Below are positions 34,994 through 46,744 of a DNA stretch of 52,293 nt, piece by piece. The DNA lies in NCBI RefSeq assembly GCF_008831285.2, contig NW_022204613.1:1-52293 (forward strand), read 5' to 3'. Position 1 is the first letter of the stretch; each line of letters starts with the position of its first letter. Origin of the DNA: Nymphaea colorata (lineage: Eukaryota; Streptophyta; Magnoliopsida; Nymphaeales; Nymphaeaceae). A model generated the notes under the pieces. That model searched no databases and was not told the origin of the DNA. It worked only from the letters and a program-made list of their open reading frames with translations. Made by a program: the position numbers and the translations under genes.

Positions 34994-37900
34994 ATGAATC
35001 GGCCACCTTCAAGCCATAACACCGTCCATCTCTATTCGATAATAATTGCACTGCTGATAGTAAAAGGAGTATCCGATCTCCAGCTAGTGCCAAATTAGTT
35101 GAGGCCTAACACAAGTATTAACCTGACATTGGTGATTTCAAACGCTAGCATATACCCAATAAGCCAAACCAATCCAGCATACCCAACAATAACAGTTACC
35201 TTTCCAAATACTTTCACTAAAGTAGGTACTAATTTTTGCACCAGCACTACTCCGATATCAAGCAATATTACGTTTAGTTCAGGAATTATGAAAATTGTAC
35301 CAAGTGCCAATCAAACAGGCAGCTACAATATTACGGCGTCAATTACGCCGCCAAATGCATAGTTAACAGATAAAGTAACATTTAGGATAGAGGCGACAAA
35401 TTATACTGGAATGGTATACTATTAGGCTACAGTAGTATGCAAATGTTACAAAGGGGAATATTATAATAGCGGATCCGGATGCAGGAATTGCAGCACGAAT
35501 TGCACTGGATGTAATAAAACTGCTACTAATTGTACAGAATGTGAAATAGGATTTTTTGTAAATCAAGGAGTCTGCTCAAAATGTGATATGAGCTGTGCTA
35601 TATGCATCACAAATGCTTCCAATTGCCAAACATGTGCTGGTGGATACACGAATCAAAGTGGAATATGTGTTAAAGCCGGATGCTCAGCTGGTCAGTATAA
35701 GAATGGTAGAATGGGTTGCGCTTCTTGCGATGAAAGCTGTGCGTTATGCATCACAAATGCTTCCAATTGCCAAACATGTGCTGGTGGATACAGGAATGAA
35801 AGTGGAATATGTGTTAAAGCCACATGCCCAGCTGGTCAGTATCTTTTAGCTAACCTCTCTTGCGCTTCTTGCGATGAAAGCTGTGCGTTATGCATCACAA
35901 ATGCTTCCAATTGCCAAACATGTGCTGGTGGATACAGGAATGAAAGTGGAATATGTGTTAAAGCCACATGCCCAGCTGGTCAGTATCTTTTAGCTAACCT
36001 CTCTTGCGCTTCTTGCGATGAAAGCTGTGCGTTATGCATCACAAATGCTTCCAATTGCCAAACATGTGCTGGTGGATACAGGAATGAAAGTGGAATATGT
36101 GTTAAAGCCACATGCCCAGCTGGTCAGTATCTTTTAGCTAACCTCTCTTGCGCTTCTTGCGATGAAAGCTGTGCGTTATGCATCACAAATGCTTCCAATT
36201 GCCAAACATGTGCTGGTGGATACAGGAATGAAAGTGGAATATGTGTTAAAGCCACATGCCCAGCTGGTCAGTATCTTTTAGCTAACCTCTCTTGCGCTTC
36301 TTGCGATGAAAGCTGTGCGTTATGCATCACAAATGCTTCCAATTGCCAAACATGTGCTGGTGGATACAGGAATGAAAGTGGAATATGTGTTAAAGCCACA
36401 TGCCCAGCTGGTCAGTATCTTTTAGCTAACCTCTCTTGCGCTTCTTGCGATGAAAGCTGTGCGTTATGCATCACAAATGCTTCCAATTGCCAAACATGTG
36501 CTGGTGGATACAGGAATGAAAGTGGAATATGTGTTAAAGCCACATGCCCAGCTGGTCAGTATCTTTTAGCTAACCTCTCTTGCGCTTCTTGCGATGAAAG
36601 CTGTGCGTTATGCATCACAAATGCTTCCAATTGCCAAACATGTGCTGGTGGATACAGGAATGAAAGTGGAATATGTGTTAAAGCCACATGCCCAGCTGGT
36701 CAGTATCTTTTAGCTAACCTCTCTTGCGCTTCTTGCGATGAAAGCTGTGCGTTATGCATCACAAATGCTTCCAATTGCCAAACATGTGCTGGTGGATACA
36801 GGAATGAAAGTGGAATATGTGTTAAAGCCACATGCCCAGCTGGTCAGTATCTTTTAGCTAACCTCTCTTGCGCTTCTTGCGATGAAAGCTGTGCGTTATG
36901 CATCACAAATGCTTCCAATTGCCAAACATGTGCTGGTGGATACAGGAATGAAAGTGGAATATGTGTTAAAGCCACATGCCCAGCTGGTCAGTATCTTTTA
37001 GCTAACCTCTCTTGCGCTTCTTGCGATGAAAGCTGTGCGTTATGCATCACAAATGCTTCCAATTGCCAAACATGTGCTGGTGGATACAGGAATGAAAGTG
37101 GAATATGTGTTAAAGCCACATGCCCAGCTGGTCAGTATCTTTTAGCTAACCTCTCTTGCGCTTCTTGCGATGAAAGCTGTGCGTTATGCATCACAAATGC
37201 TTCCAATTGCCAAACATGTGCTGGTGGATACAGGAATGAAAGTGGAATATGTGTTAAAGCCACATGCCCAGCTGGTCAGTATCTTTTAGCTAACCTCTCT
37301 TGCGCTTCTTGCGATGAAAGCTGTGCGTTATGCATCACAAATGCTTCCAATTGCCAAACATGTGCTGGTGGATACAGGAATGAAAGTGGAATATGTGTTA
37401 AAGCCACATGCCCAGCTGGTCAGTATCTTTTAGCTAACCTCTCTTGCGCTTCTTGCGATGAAAGCTGTGCGTTATGCATCACAAATGCTTCCAATTGCCA
37501 AACATGTGCTGGTGGATACAGGAATGAAAGTGGAATATGTGTTAAAGCCACATGCCCAGCTGGTCAGTATCTTTTAGCTAACCTCTCTTGCGCTTCTTGC
37601 GATGAAAGCTGTGCGTTATGCATCACAAATGCTTCCAATTGCCAAACATGTGCTGGTGGATACAGGAATGAAAGTGGAATATGTGTTAAAGCCACATGCC
37701 CAGCTGGTCAGTATCTTTTAGCTAACCTCTCTTGCGCTTCTTGCGATGAAAGCTGTGCGTTATGCATCACAAATGCTTCCAATTGCCAAACATGTGCTGG
37801 TGGATACAGGAATGAAAGTGGAATATGTGTTAAAGCCACATGCCCAGCTGGTCAGTATCTTTTAGCTAACCTCTCTTGCGCTTCTTGCGATGAAAGCTGT

Positions 37901-40900
37901 GCGTTATGCATCACAAATGCTTCCAATTGCCAAACATGTGCTGGTGGATACAGGAATGAAAGTGGAATATGTGTTAAAGCCACATGCCCAGCTGGTCAGT
38001 ATCTTTTAGCTAACCTCTCTTGCGCTTCTTGCGATGAAAGCTGTGCGTTATGCATCACAAATGCTTCCAATTGCCAAACATGTGCTGGTGGATACAGGAA
38101 TGAAAGTGGAATATGTGTTAAAGCCACATGCCCAGCTGGTCAGTATCTTTTAGCTAACCTCTCTTGCGCTTCTTGCGATGAAAGCTGTGCGTTATGCATC
38201 ACAAATGCTTCCAATTGCCAAACATGTGCTGGTGGATACAGGAATGAAAGTGGAATATGTGTTAAAGCCACATGCCCAGCTGGTCAGTATCTTTTAGCTA
38301 ACCTCTCTTGCGCTTCTTGCGATGAAAGCTGTGCGTTATGCATCACAAATGCTTCCAATTGCCAAACATGTGCTGGTGGATACAGGAATGAAAGTGGAAT
38401 ATGTGTTAAAGCCACATGCCCAGCTGGTCAGTATCTTTTAGCTAACCTCTCTTGCGCTTCTTGCGATGAAAGCTGTGCGTTATGCATCACAAATGCTTCC
38501 AATTGCCAAACATGTGCTGGTGGATACAGGAATGAAAGTGGAATATGTGTTAAAGCCACATGCCCAGCTGGTCAGTATCTTTTAGCTAACCTCTCTTGCG
38601 CTTCTTGCGATGAAAGCTGTGCGTTATGCATCACAAATGCTTCCAATTGCCAAACATGTGCTGGTGGATACAGGAATGAAAGTGGAATATGTGTTAAAGC
38701 CACATGCCCAGCTGGTCAGTATCTTTTAGCTAACCTCTCTTGCGCTTCTTGCGATGAAAGCTGTGCGTTATGCATCACAAATGCTTCCAATTGCCAAACA
38801 TGTGCTGGTGGATACAGGAATGAAAGTGGAATATGTGTTAAAGCCACATGCCCAGCTGGTCAGTATCTTTTAGCTAACCTCTCTTGCGCTTCTTGCGATG
38901 AAAGCTGTGCGTTATGCATCACAAATGCTTCCAATTGCCAAACATGTGCTGGTGGATACAGGAATGAAAGTGGAATATGTGTTAAAGCCACATGCCCAGC
39001 TGGTCAGTATCTTTTAGCTAACCTCTCTTGCGCTTCTTGCGATGAAAGCTGTGCGTTATGCATCACAAATGCTTCCAATTGCCAAACATGTGCTGGTGGA
39101 TACAGGAATGAAAGTGGAATATGTGTTAAAGCCACATGCCCAGCTGGTCAGTATCTTTTAGCTAACCTCTCTTGCGCTTCTTGCCCTTCAAGCTGCTAAC
39201 TTTGCTCATCTTTTTCTGTTTGTACATCTTGCATCTCCTCTTTTCTCCTTTTAAACTCAATTTGTATTTCTAATTGTCCTATCGGTTATTTTGCAAAATT
39301 CACTAATAATTGTTAGATATGTGATTTTTCATGTCTTACCTGTAATGTGACTTCCTCAACATGTCTTTCTTGTAACAGATCATCTATCTTTCCTTTTCTG
39401 TTTCAGCATTCCTGCCTATCTTCTTGTCCAAATGGATTTAAACCTGACATCAATGGCACTTGCATAGTCAATTAAACCCAAGCCACATCAAAAGTTTCAT
39501 CTAGTGCAATGCTGCCACTTCCTTTTTCTTTAATATTTTCTATTTTCATCATTTTGAGTTTTATTTCAAAGTCTAATTCTCCGAAAACCCTACTCTCTGC
39601 ATGCTTATGTGCTTTTTCAGGAATTTCATAAAATTTCTCTTGGATTCTTCTCATTTTGCTTTCTTTAAATTTTCTAAATGCCAATCAAATTTCTTCAACT
39701 ATCAGCATCTACATCATATCATTTGCTTTCCTGGCCAATTTCATCTTAAATGCAATAAATCTCAACTTTTTTTGCAAGCACATATATTCGGATTAGAAAT
39801 TCACAAGGCATCTAAATAAATTAAGATATAAGAAGTTTAGGCAATGCCATTTCTACTTAATCGTCATCATGTCCCTTCTATTTTCTCATAAACTGATATA
39901 ACTTTTCTTTTCCAATTTCTTCAAGGAAATTATCTTGACATTTAAAGTGAAATCAGTCCTGAAGATTTACTCTCAAAACTATATCAGATTCTTATCCCTG
40001 ATTCCCAGTCTTATGGCCATTGCTGCAGCAATCCTGATGAATGCTGAGTTCAAGTAGATTTAAGGATACATCTATTGGGAGTCAATCGATACAATCATTT
40101 TGAGTTCCGTTTCGATCGTGACGTCTCTTTGGGTGACTCGTCGCAAGCCCGAAGACTACCAAAACTCACTCGGTGACAAATCTCTAGACTTTTTGGACAT
40201 GAACATGAACAACAATCCCCAACCGTAGATCCAGTTTGAGCAATTACAGAAGGAAGTGGTATCGAATATGTCTGCTGGAGATGCTGATATCCAAAACTAC
40301 AGAGGATCTGTCAACATTACATAGGAAAATCTGTTCAAGAAAAGTGAAGAAGTCAGCTAGGAACTGGCTTAGTATAATCAGATACATATAGCCGCTAGGG
40401 AGAAGGATGAAAGGTCGCTTCATTAAACGAGACTCACGTAGAAATTGAACAGCAAAAGGAGAGCCCAGGACAGCCTCGAAAATACTAAAGGTCCCAACTC
40501 AATTTAAAAAGAACTCCCACCTATGAGAAGTCTAAGGTATTCTAAATAGCGCAGAAAGACTCGGAGTAGATCTAGAGGAAAGCAGTTCATTGAAGAAGAG
40601 TAGGTCCCAAGGCATATAATTTAGAGAAAGTTCACTGCAGCATAAATCGAGATGATGTCGATCATCAAAAGAGTAGATGAAATCGCAGCATAAGTCAACA
40701 GGAAGATCAAGGACGAGCTTAAAACCTCAGAGCATAGACTTAACTCTAATTGTTAGCCACAAGAGGTATTCGGATTCATCATGAACCTCAATGATAACTA
40801 GGTGGGAATTCTCTAAAAGAAGACAAGGCAAATGCTGCAGACAGCTCAGCAGGCACTGCTCCTCCTTCAAGCTGCATCAATAACTCCAGTTGAATTCCTA

Positions 40901-41806
40901 TAGTACCTTGCGACAGCTAAGCGGCAGAAAGATGAATATCAGAAGGAAAATGTGATGAAAATTGGCAACTCACCATCTCCCATGCCTCCACTAGCCAAAA
41001 ATAATCGGCAAGGCAAGCGAAGAAGCAGCCAAAATCGAAAAAGCGGAAGCGGCAGTGGTAGCAATCCCAGCAGAGGTAGTCAATAAGGAAATAAGTAGCT
41101 AAGGCAACACCTTGGAAATCTTAACTAGCCTATGGTGAATGAGTTCCTTCATAGTCCTATCAATAATATGAAGGAATTCGGTATAGACTACTAGCAAAGT
41201 GAAATATAAGAATTCGGCTACCAGCCAAACAACGTAAGAAACCCACCACACCTAAGAAATATGCAGAGGACACCCAACTCAGAAGAAATGGAAGGTGAGA
41301 TTAGATAATCGCTATAGTAGGATGAAATAGTCTCCTAGATTCGCCCCTATGCAGCTCCACGCTTTAATAACATCAGGCCACAAAGCTCCTCACTCAAAAA
41401 TTCGCCATAAGCTCGACAAAAGATATAATCGGTGCCTTCAAATGAAGCTAATGATGACGTGCATCTGGAAGATGGCCTCAGCAGTCTGAAAAAGCAGAAA
41501 AGTATGTTCGATAACGAGATGGGAAGTGCTTCGCCACAAAAACCATGCATTTCCCTAAGTAGACTGCAGTAGTTAAGAAAATGCGATAGTTACATCTTTA
41601 CTCAATAGGTCGAGCAAGAAATGAATGCAGAGTTCGAGGCAGGAGAATCAGTTGCCCAGGTCATGAACAAATACACCAGAAATGGAAATGAATAAGTCGA
41701 ATGCGATGACATCCCTGATGAAAACGAAGAGAGGTTCCGCAGAATAAGAAAAAAACGACAAACAAAGCATAGAAAGAACAGTTATGAGCAGCATTAACGA
41801 AAATGA
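34994..41806 (+). CDS. Cys-rich surface protein with 24 identical 48-residue repeats, 2,270 residues
   Basis: One exon from ATG 34994 to TGA 41804-41806. The N-terminus (MNRPPSSHNTVHLYSIIIALLI) looks like a signal peptide. A Cys-poor, sequon-rich domain extends to about residue 160, then divergent Cys-rich sequence. Residues 197-1396 are 25 furin-like repeats of 48 residues; the last 24 are identical. Each carries eight Cys and three N-glycosylation sequons (NAS, NES, NLS). Divergent Cys-rich units follow (CPSSCQLC…CPNGFKPD). About six membrane segments lie between roughly 1500 and 1715, then a 550-residue Gln-, Arg- and Ser-rich cytoplasmic tail (SRSRGKQ; KRRSSQNRKSGSGSGS). The plan matches the giant protein at 7485-26476. 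It probably acts at the cell surface; ligand unknown. Codons around 39190-39800 are strongly pyrimidine-rich. Confidence 0.9.
35726..39181 (+). repeat. 24 head-to-tail identical 144-bp coding repeats
   Basis: Units begin TGCGATGAAAGCTGTGCG and recur every 144 bp from 35726. All units I compared through 39181 are identical. A diverged unit precedes them (35582-35725), and the array ends where TGCCCTTCAAGC replaces the unit start at 39182. The copy number in the real genome may differ because such arrays are easily collapsed or expanded during assembly. Confidence 0.95.
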
Positions 41807-41899
41807 CATACATTTATTGATAGAGTTTCAATTATCTTTATTCATCAACATTATAATTAAGACTATATATGAATCATCAATCTCATTACAGGATGTGCA

Positions 41900-42991
41900 T
41901 CATTAAAAGAGGAAATTCAGATCGCTGGCCTTCATAGCGATTTCCAATGACTGATTGGCTCGTGATTCTGCAAGAGAATCTTCTTCAGGATATATGAATC
42001 TGGAGAGATTCTTCTCAAAGGTTAGCTATGGCTTGCTGCGGGTGGTAAAGAAGGCTGAGTCTTCTGCTCTGAAGGAGTTGATCTTTGATTTGGAGAGAGA
42101 GTTACGATCGATGTTGAGTCTTGGCTAAAATGAGTCTCTTCGTAATTATTCTGTAAGGATTTAGAGCTTTTGCCATTGACGGTTTCTGTGGTCTTACCTC
42201 AACCTTTCTTGGAAACCTTTCACGCAGTTATTTCGTAAACTTTTTGAGCTGTGAAGCTGAGGCTGAAAGGTGACTCCCTTCATTTCCCGCTCATATCTTT
42301 ACTCGAGATAATGCTGCACTTTGTTCTCTCTTCGTTTCTTCAACTATACTCCTCTTTTGTTGACTTCTTCAAAGATCTGCTGCAATTCTTGCTTCGTAGC
42401 TGTTCTTTTGCCTTTCTTCGGGCGTTCAATATATGTTTGGTTGAGATAGGGGTTAGTTTGCGAACCTTTCAGTTTTTTTTCATTTTACTTGACTAAATGA
42501 AGCTGTTCTTCTTCCTTTATGCATTTCTTTAGAAGCTCCTTCAGCACATATGTTTGTTTGTTGTTGACTTTGTTTGTCGCTATTTGAGTCTACGTGGGTC
42601 GTGACCTCAGTGTTAGGTTGCCCTTGGTGACATTCAAGCTATTTGCGCTTGTTTTCGATAATTCGAGTATTTTTCTCGCCTCTTCCTTACGTGCGGTTAC
42701 TATCCTCTCTAGTTTTTTTTGCTCGTTGAGTTTGGCCCGTTTGTATATGTCCATTTTTTCCTCTTTACCCGATGCATGCAAGTGATGAATGGCGCGATTC
42801 CTTTCTTAGAAAGTGACTGTGGAGTCTGATTCCTCCTCGAATAGCACTTTAGCGAGGGTTCTTATGGAGTCGATTTGTTCCTTTTCCGAGGTGGGTTGCG
42901 GTTTGTGAGTGGCGGAGGCCAGTCTTGTGGCGAAGAAGTTGGAATTGAAGAGTGGGGAGGAGTTGTTAGCGGTTGATTGGTACTTTAGCAT
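41900..42991 (-). CDS. unknown helical protein with TFQP-type motifs, 363 residues
   Basis: ATG 42991 to TGA 41900, one exon. The protein is mostly charged helix. It shows two copies of a pattern (GVTFQPQLHSSKS at about 244-256 and DSFQPRLNIDRNS near 290) separated by FQERLRQDHRNRQWQK. This [TS]F.P.(L/I) plus RL..D pattern recurs in many uncharacterised ciliate and flagellate coiled-coil proteins and is often linked to cilia or the cytoskeleton, though the function is unknown. Upstream are RAKLNEQKKLERIVTARKEEARKIL and KRTATKQELQQIFEEVNKRGV. No signal peptide or membrane segment is seen. It converges with the second surface gene (93 bp) and diverges from the PAP2-like gene (131 bp). Confidence 0.65.
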
Positions 42992-43122
42992 GGAAATGCC
43001 AATAAAATCAAATAAACATCTCACCTTCGAATAAAATTAAATATTGGCATTTTGGCACTTTTATTATTCGCTCCAAGGCAAACAAAAAACGCTCTCGATC
43101 CTCCTTCCATTCTCCGATAAGT

Positions 43123-43978
43123 ATGACGAATAAATCTGATATAATAATCAGGCTTTCGGGTGGAATGGAGAAATTGCTAGATGCTGGCCGAATAAAACCT
43201 CGCATAATACTTCGGTTCGTGACCATCGGACTGCTATCCATGAGCTTTCTGATCTACCGATTCATCTATAAAGAAGAATAGACCGTCTGCATGTACGATA
43301 CCTGGCATGAGTTCACAGGCGATCTGAATAAAAATTTGGATAGGGACGGCAAGGACAATATCGTCATCGGAATCGGACAAGTCTTTATGGATTTTTGGAT
43401 AATCGCTATCGGCGTCTTTTGGTACGGACATCAACACATAGGATGTTTAAGCTGAAAAATGGAAGAGTTCCACTCGCAGCCGCCCTCTTCTTCGCCACTC
43501 GGTCCATCTTTCTCGTAAATGTTGCATGATAAAGGAAGTCATGGCCTTTCCTTTCCCCGATCATGTGGTCTGGCACAGTCCTGGCTTTCTCTCCCTGACA
43601 GTGCCTTACGATCGTACTCGGGATTTTTTCTATTCTGGACACACGGGGTCATTGACGATGATAATATTGGAGTTTTACTGGGTGGGTTTCAAGTGGTTCA
43701 CCGTGATACCGTTGGTTTGCCTGATCTATATGATGAACATGTTGCTGTTGACGCGAGTGCACTACACGATCGACGTGGCTGGGGGACTGGTCTTCGCCTT
43801 CTTCTTTCATAGGGCTGCTCAGGGGATCGTTTTCTACTTCGATTGGCTTTTGTCGGTGCCGTATGTGCTGGGGAAGAAGGTGATTCGGAGATGCAGCCAA
43901 CAGAGGGCGAGCAGGGGATAGACTGATGTTAAGAGCTCATTAGAAGATCTTATATTAGCTAACTAACGCTCTCTTTGA
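43123..43978 (+). CDS. PAP2/sphingomyelin-synthase-like membrane phosphotransferase
   Basis: 271 residues from three exons (43123-43421, 43442-43514, 43535-43978) with two 20-nt introns. Several membrane segments are visible (IILRFVTIGLLSMSFLIY; VFMDFWIIAIGVFW; LTMIILEFYWVGF; WFTVIPLVCLIYMM). The catalytic signature DFFYSGHTG (His160) is followed by RVHYTIDVAGG (His200, Asp204), the His-His-Asp triad of the sphingomyelin synthase and PAP2_C group, enzymes that move a phosphocholine or phosphoethanolamine head group between lipids. The upstream FPFPDHVVWHSPG is the expected pre-catalytic loop. Ciliates are rich in ceramide phosphonolipids and phosphoethanolamine, so ceramide head-group transfer is a reasonable guess, but substrate cannot be read from the sequence. 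The C-terminal tail is short and basic. Confidence 0.85.
43422..43441 (+). other. 20-nt intron 1 in the PAP2-like gene
   Basis: GTACGGACATCAACACATAG. Removing it joins VFW to MFKLKNGRVP; retaining it gives TGA nearby. Confidence 0.9.
43515..43534 (+). other. 20-nt intron 2 in the PAP2-like gene
   Basis: GTAAATGTTGCATGATAAAG. Removing it joins ATRSIFL to EVMAFPFPDH; it contains an in-frame TGA. Confidence 0.92.
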
Positions 43979-44906
43979 TTATTTTATACTTGCTTTTAAG
44001 GAAAGCTTAAAAGAAACAAAGACGATTGGTAAATATCAATAAAACATGTTGTAACAGACACACAGAGAGCGACTATGATGGAAAGGGGTTTTTGCTATTT
44101 TTTGGGGATAGGCTATTTCTAACTTTTTATGTGTGTGCTTAGCATGATTACTCATAGAATAAATAATAAGCAAAAAATGAGTTGCTAACAATAATTTGCA
44201 AAAAAATATAAATGGAAGAATTAGAGAGCTTTTGTATGGAATTGTTGATTGTGTGAAGCTTTTGATATGAACGATCGAGATTCTCGTTATTATTCTCTAC
44301 CTTATTTTGAAAAGGAAACATAGATGAAGTTTTTAATGATTAATAATCAAAAATTAGCTTTTTTTAGTGTCTTTGAGCTGTTTAGGTTCCCATCGTCGTA
44401 TTTTAATTGATTTTTCGTGTAACAAACACAAAAAAAAATATGCTAAGACTGTAGGAATTCTAAAATAAAAATACGAAATCAGTGCAATAAGTTGTAATTA
44501 GGTAAAAAGAGGATCGTTACAGGCTTATGGATTGTAAAAATGGATAAAATAATGGCATCAACATGATGTTAAAGTATTTATGGAGGTAAGGATGAATAAT
44601 ATCACTTACGATGCGCTTAAACCATACCCATACACCGCCAATAATCATTTATTCAATTTTTCAAAGGATGGCTAAAGATAATAGTGAGAAATTATTTTAC
44701 TCCTAAAATAGGACCAAAAGCAAAAGCGGTTCATAGGTTTTGACGGTTGGACATCGACCCATCGCCCTCCTCGTCCAATCATATGAGGCCAGTATCTGAG
44801 ATAGCATGGTGGCACGATTCCCAACGGCAAGCCTGGCACAACTCTTCCACTGTAAAAACATGCATAAATGCGGATATAATCACCAGAAACTTTATAAATA
44901 ATCGAA
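43979..44906. other. 928-bp gap; AT-rich with a GC-richer island of unknown nature
   Basis: 43979-44690 is AT-rich and featureless. About 44715-44860 is clearly richer in G and C and has the texture of a gene or RNA rather than spacer. Frames on both strands are open there, but none has a recognisable motif. It does not look like a tRNA, and I could not match it to U1, U2, U4, U5, U6 or SRP RNA by eye. A structured RNA or 5' leader of the downstream gene is possible. Confidence 0.35.
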
Positions 44907-46612
44907 ATGGGAAATTGCAATACCTCTTCAGAGAAGGTCCTCAGCAGGGGCAGGATTGACCTCGTCTACAGCAGCACCTCTGGAACCTCCAAGGGCATCA
45001 CCAGCAAGCTCCAAGAGCTGCTAGAGGACAACAAGTACCTGGCTAACGTTATCAACATCGGTGACTTCGACCATGAGGATCTTCTTGACTCATAGGCTAC
45101 CGTTATCTTCCTGCTTTCCACCTATGGCGACGGTGGATCTCCATCGGATGGGGACAATTTCTACGATTGGATTCAAAAATTTAACCCGGAGAATAGGCTT
45201 ACGGGTCTTTCCTACGCAATCCTTGCCTTTGGAAATAGTTCCTTTGACAACCACTGCGGTTTTGGACTCAAGGCTCAAAAATTTTTAAAAAGTGGAGGAG
45301 CGAAGGAACTGCAAGAGATCACTCTTTGCGATGCTTCCTCAAAAGAAAAAGACTCTGATGCCAGGTACCCCGGCTGGTCATCGAAATTGGTATAGACTTT
45401 GAACGGTCTCCACCAGTTGCAGATGATCGATCGAGCCAATCTCGGCTCCTCGTACGTTGCCACAGTGACGAACAATCCTAGTCAAGATTGGGAGAAGGAT
45501 GCTCAGAGGGTGGGCAACTTGAGGAAGGAGTTTTCGAGTTATTTCAATATGTACAAGGCAAAAGTTCTGGAAATAAAGGAACTGAGAAAGCAGAAGGAGC
45601 AGGATAGATCCACGCTCCAGATTAGGCTTCAAATAGATAAGAGCATTGAGCTATGGCCGGCCTGCAACGTCGAAGTTTTCCCCATCAATTCCGTCAAAGC
45701 CGAAACGGAAGACAATTTCGTGGTCAGCTACAATGAATTAAAGGGAAAGGTACCATTCCCGCCCATGCCACTCAAAGAAATCAGAAAGATCGTCAACTAT
45801 AGTCAAAATGCCACCAACAAACAAATTAAAAATGCAATTCTGTTGGCCAGCGCCCCCGAAGAAGTGGTTTCGGAATACAAGGAGAAAGTTAAAGAGAAAG
45901 ATTTCAAAGTTACATGCAAGAAATTGACCGATGATCTAAGGCCGAAGCTTTAGTTCTTACCTTAATTGGGACTCAACAATGTGAGAACATACACGCTCTC
46001 CTCATGGGATGCCCAGCATCGCTACTTAGATCTCTGCGTCTCCATTGTCAAGAATGGTCTGACCTCCGAATACTTCAAAACCCATCCCGAGTACATCAGA
46101 ATCAAAACCATTCCTTCCACTTTCTACATCCCCGAAGAGAAAAGGCCAATCGTGATGATAGCTAACGGATCAGGTATTGCTCCCTTCCGAAGCATTGCCC
46201 AATACGTAGAGGCGCTTCCAGCCTAAAACAGACCGTATCTCAGACTGTACATTCCTATTTATTTAGTTATTACGGAATCCAGAACGCCAATAACGATTAC
46301 TACTTCGGTGACGAATGGCGTGAACTGTAGAGCAAGCATATTGTTGAGGTCCGTTTGGCCGAGAGCAGGAGAGACCCATCAAAGAAATAATACGTTCAAA
46401 ACGTCTTGGAGAAGGATGTGTAGTGGCTTTGCGACCACCTCTTCAAGAACAACGGAGTCATCTTCATCTGTGGCGGTACAGAGATGTCGAAGGACGTCAA
46501 TAACGTCATCTTCAAATCGCTAGTCCTCCATACCAAAGTGCCATACAAGGCCTTCTCGCTGTCCTCACAACTCAAGCAAAAGAAAATCATTGTCGAGGAA
46601 ATCTTTGGATGA
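44907..46612 (+). CDS. NADPH-dependent diflavin reductase with lipidation-type N-terminus
   Basis: 561 residues in two exons (44907-46246, 46267-46612). The N-terminal flavodoxin domain shows VYSSTSGTSKG (phosphate loop), STYGDGGSPSDGDNFYDWI and AFGNSSFDNHCGFGLKAQ. The FAD/NADPH part shows RTYTLSS, GSGIAPFRS, LYYGIQNANNDY and IFICGGTEMSKDV. This is the domain set of cytochrome P450 reductase and NDOR1/TAH18; electrons pass NADPH to FAD to FMN to an acceptor. The N-terminus is MGNCNTS, matching the N-myristoylation consensus with a neighbouring Cys for palmitoylation, instead of the hydrophobic anchor of P450 reductases. At 561 residues it is nearer NDOR1 than P450 reductase (about 680). The linker domain is short and the C-terminus ends EEIFG without the usual aromatic residue. 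Acceptor unknown. Confidence 0.85.
46247..46266 (+). other. 20-nt intron in the diflavin reductase gene
   Basis: GTACATTCCTATTTATTTAG. Removing it creates PYLRLYYGIQNANNDYYFG, the conserved NADPH-domain strand. Confidence 0.93.
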
Positions 46613-46744
46613 TCATTTACCATTATTACCCACCCACAAAATATTGATTGATTTATTTGGGAGGAAGAAGGCTGGGGGTGGATATGGTTGGCTGAGCATT
46701 TAGAAGTTTATTGCCTTAGTTGATTTATAATAATTTTATAGTCG

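Noticed and set aside
35726-39181. Possible CRISPR-like array or satellite DNA
   Set aside because: The repeats are contiguous without spacers, are in frame, and encode a coherent Cys-rich module inside a longer protein.
44747-44959. Plus-strand 70-residue ORF overlapping the start of the diflavin reductase gene
   Set aside because: The reductase frame beginning at 44907 contains the flavodoxin signature; the overlapping frame has no motif.
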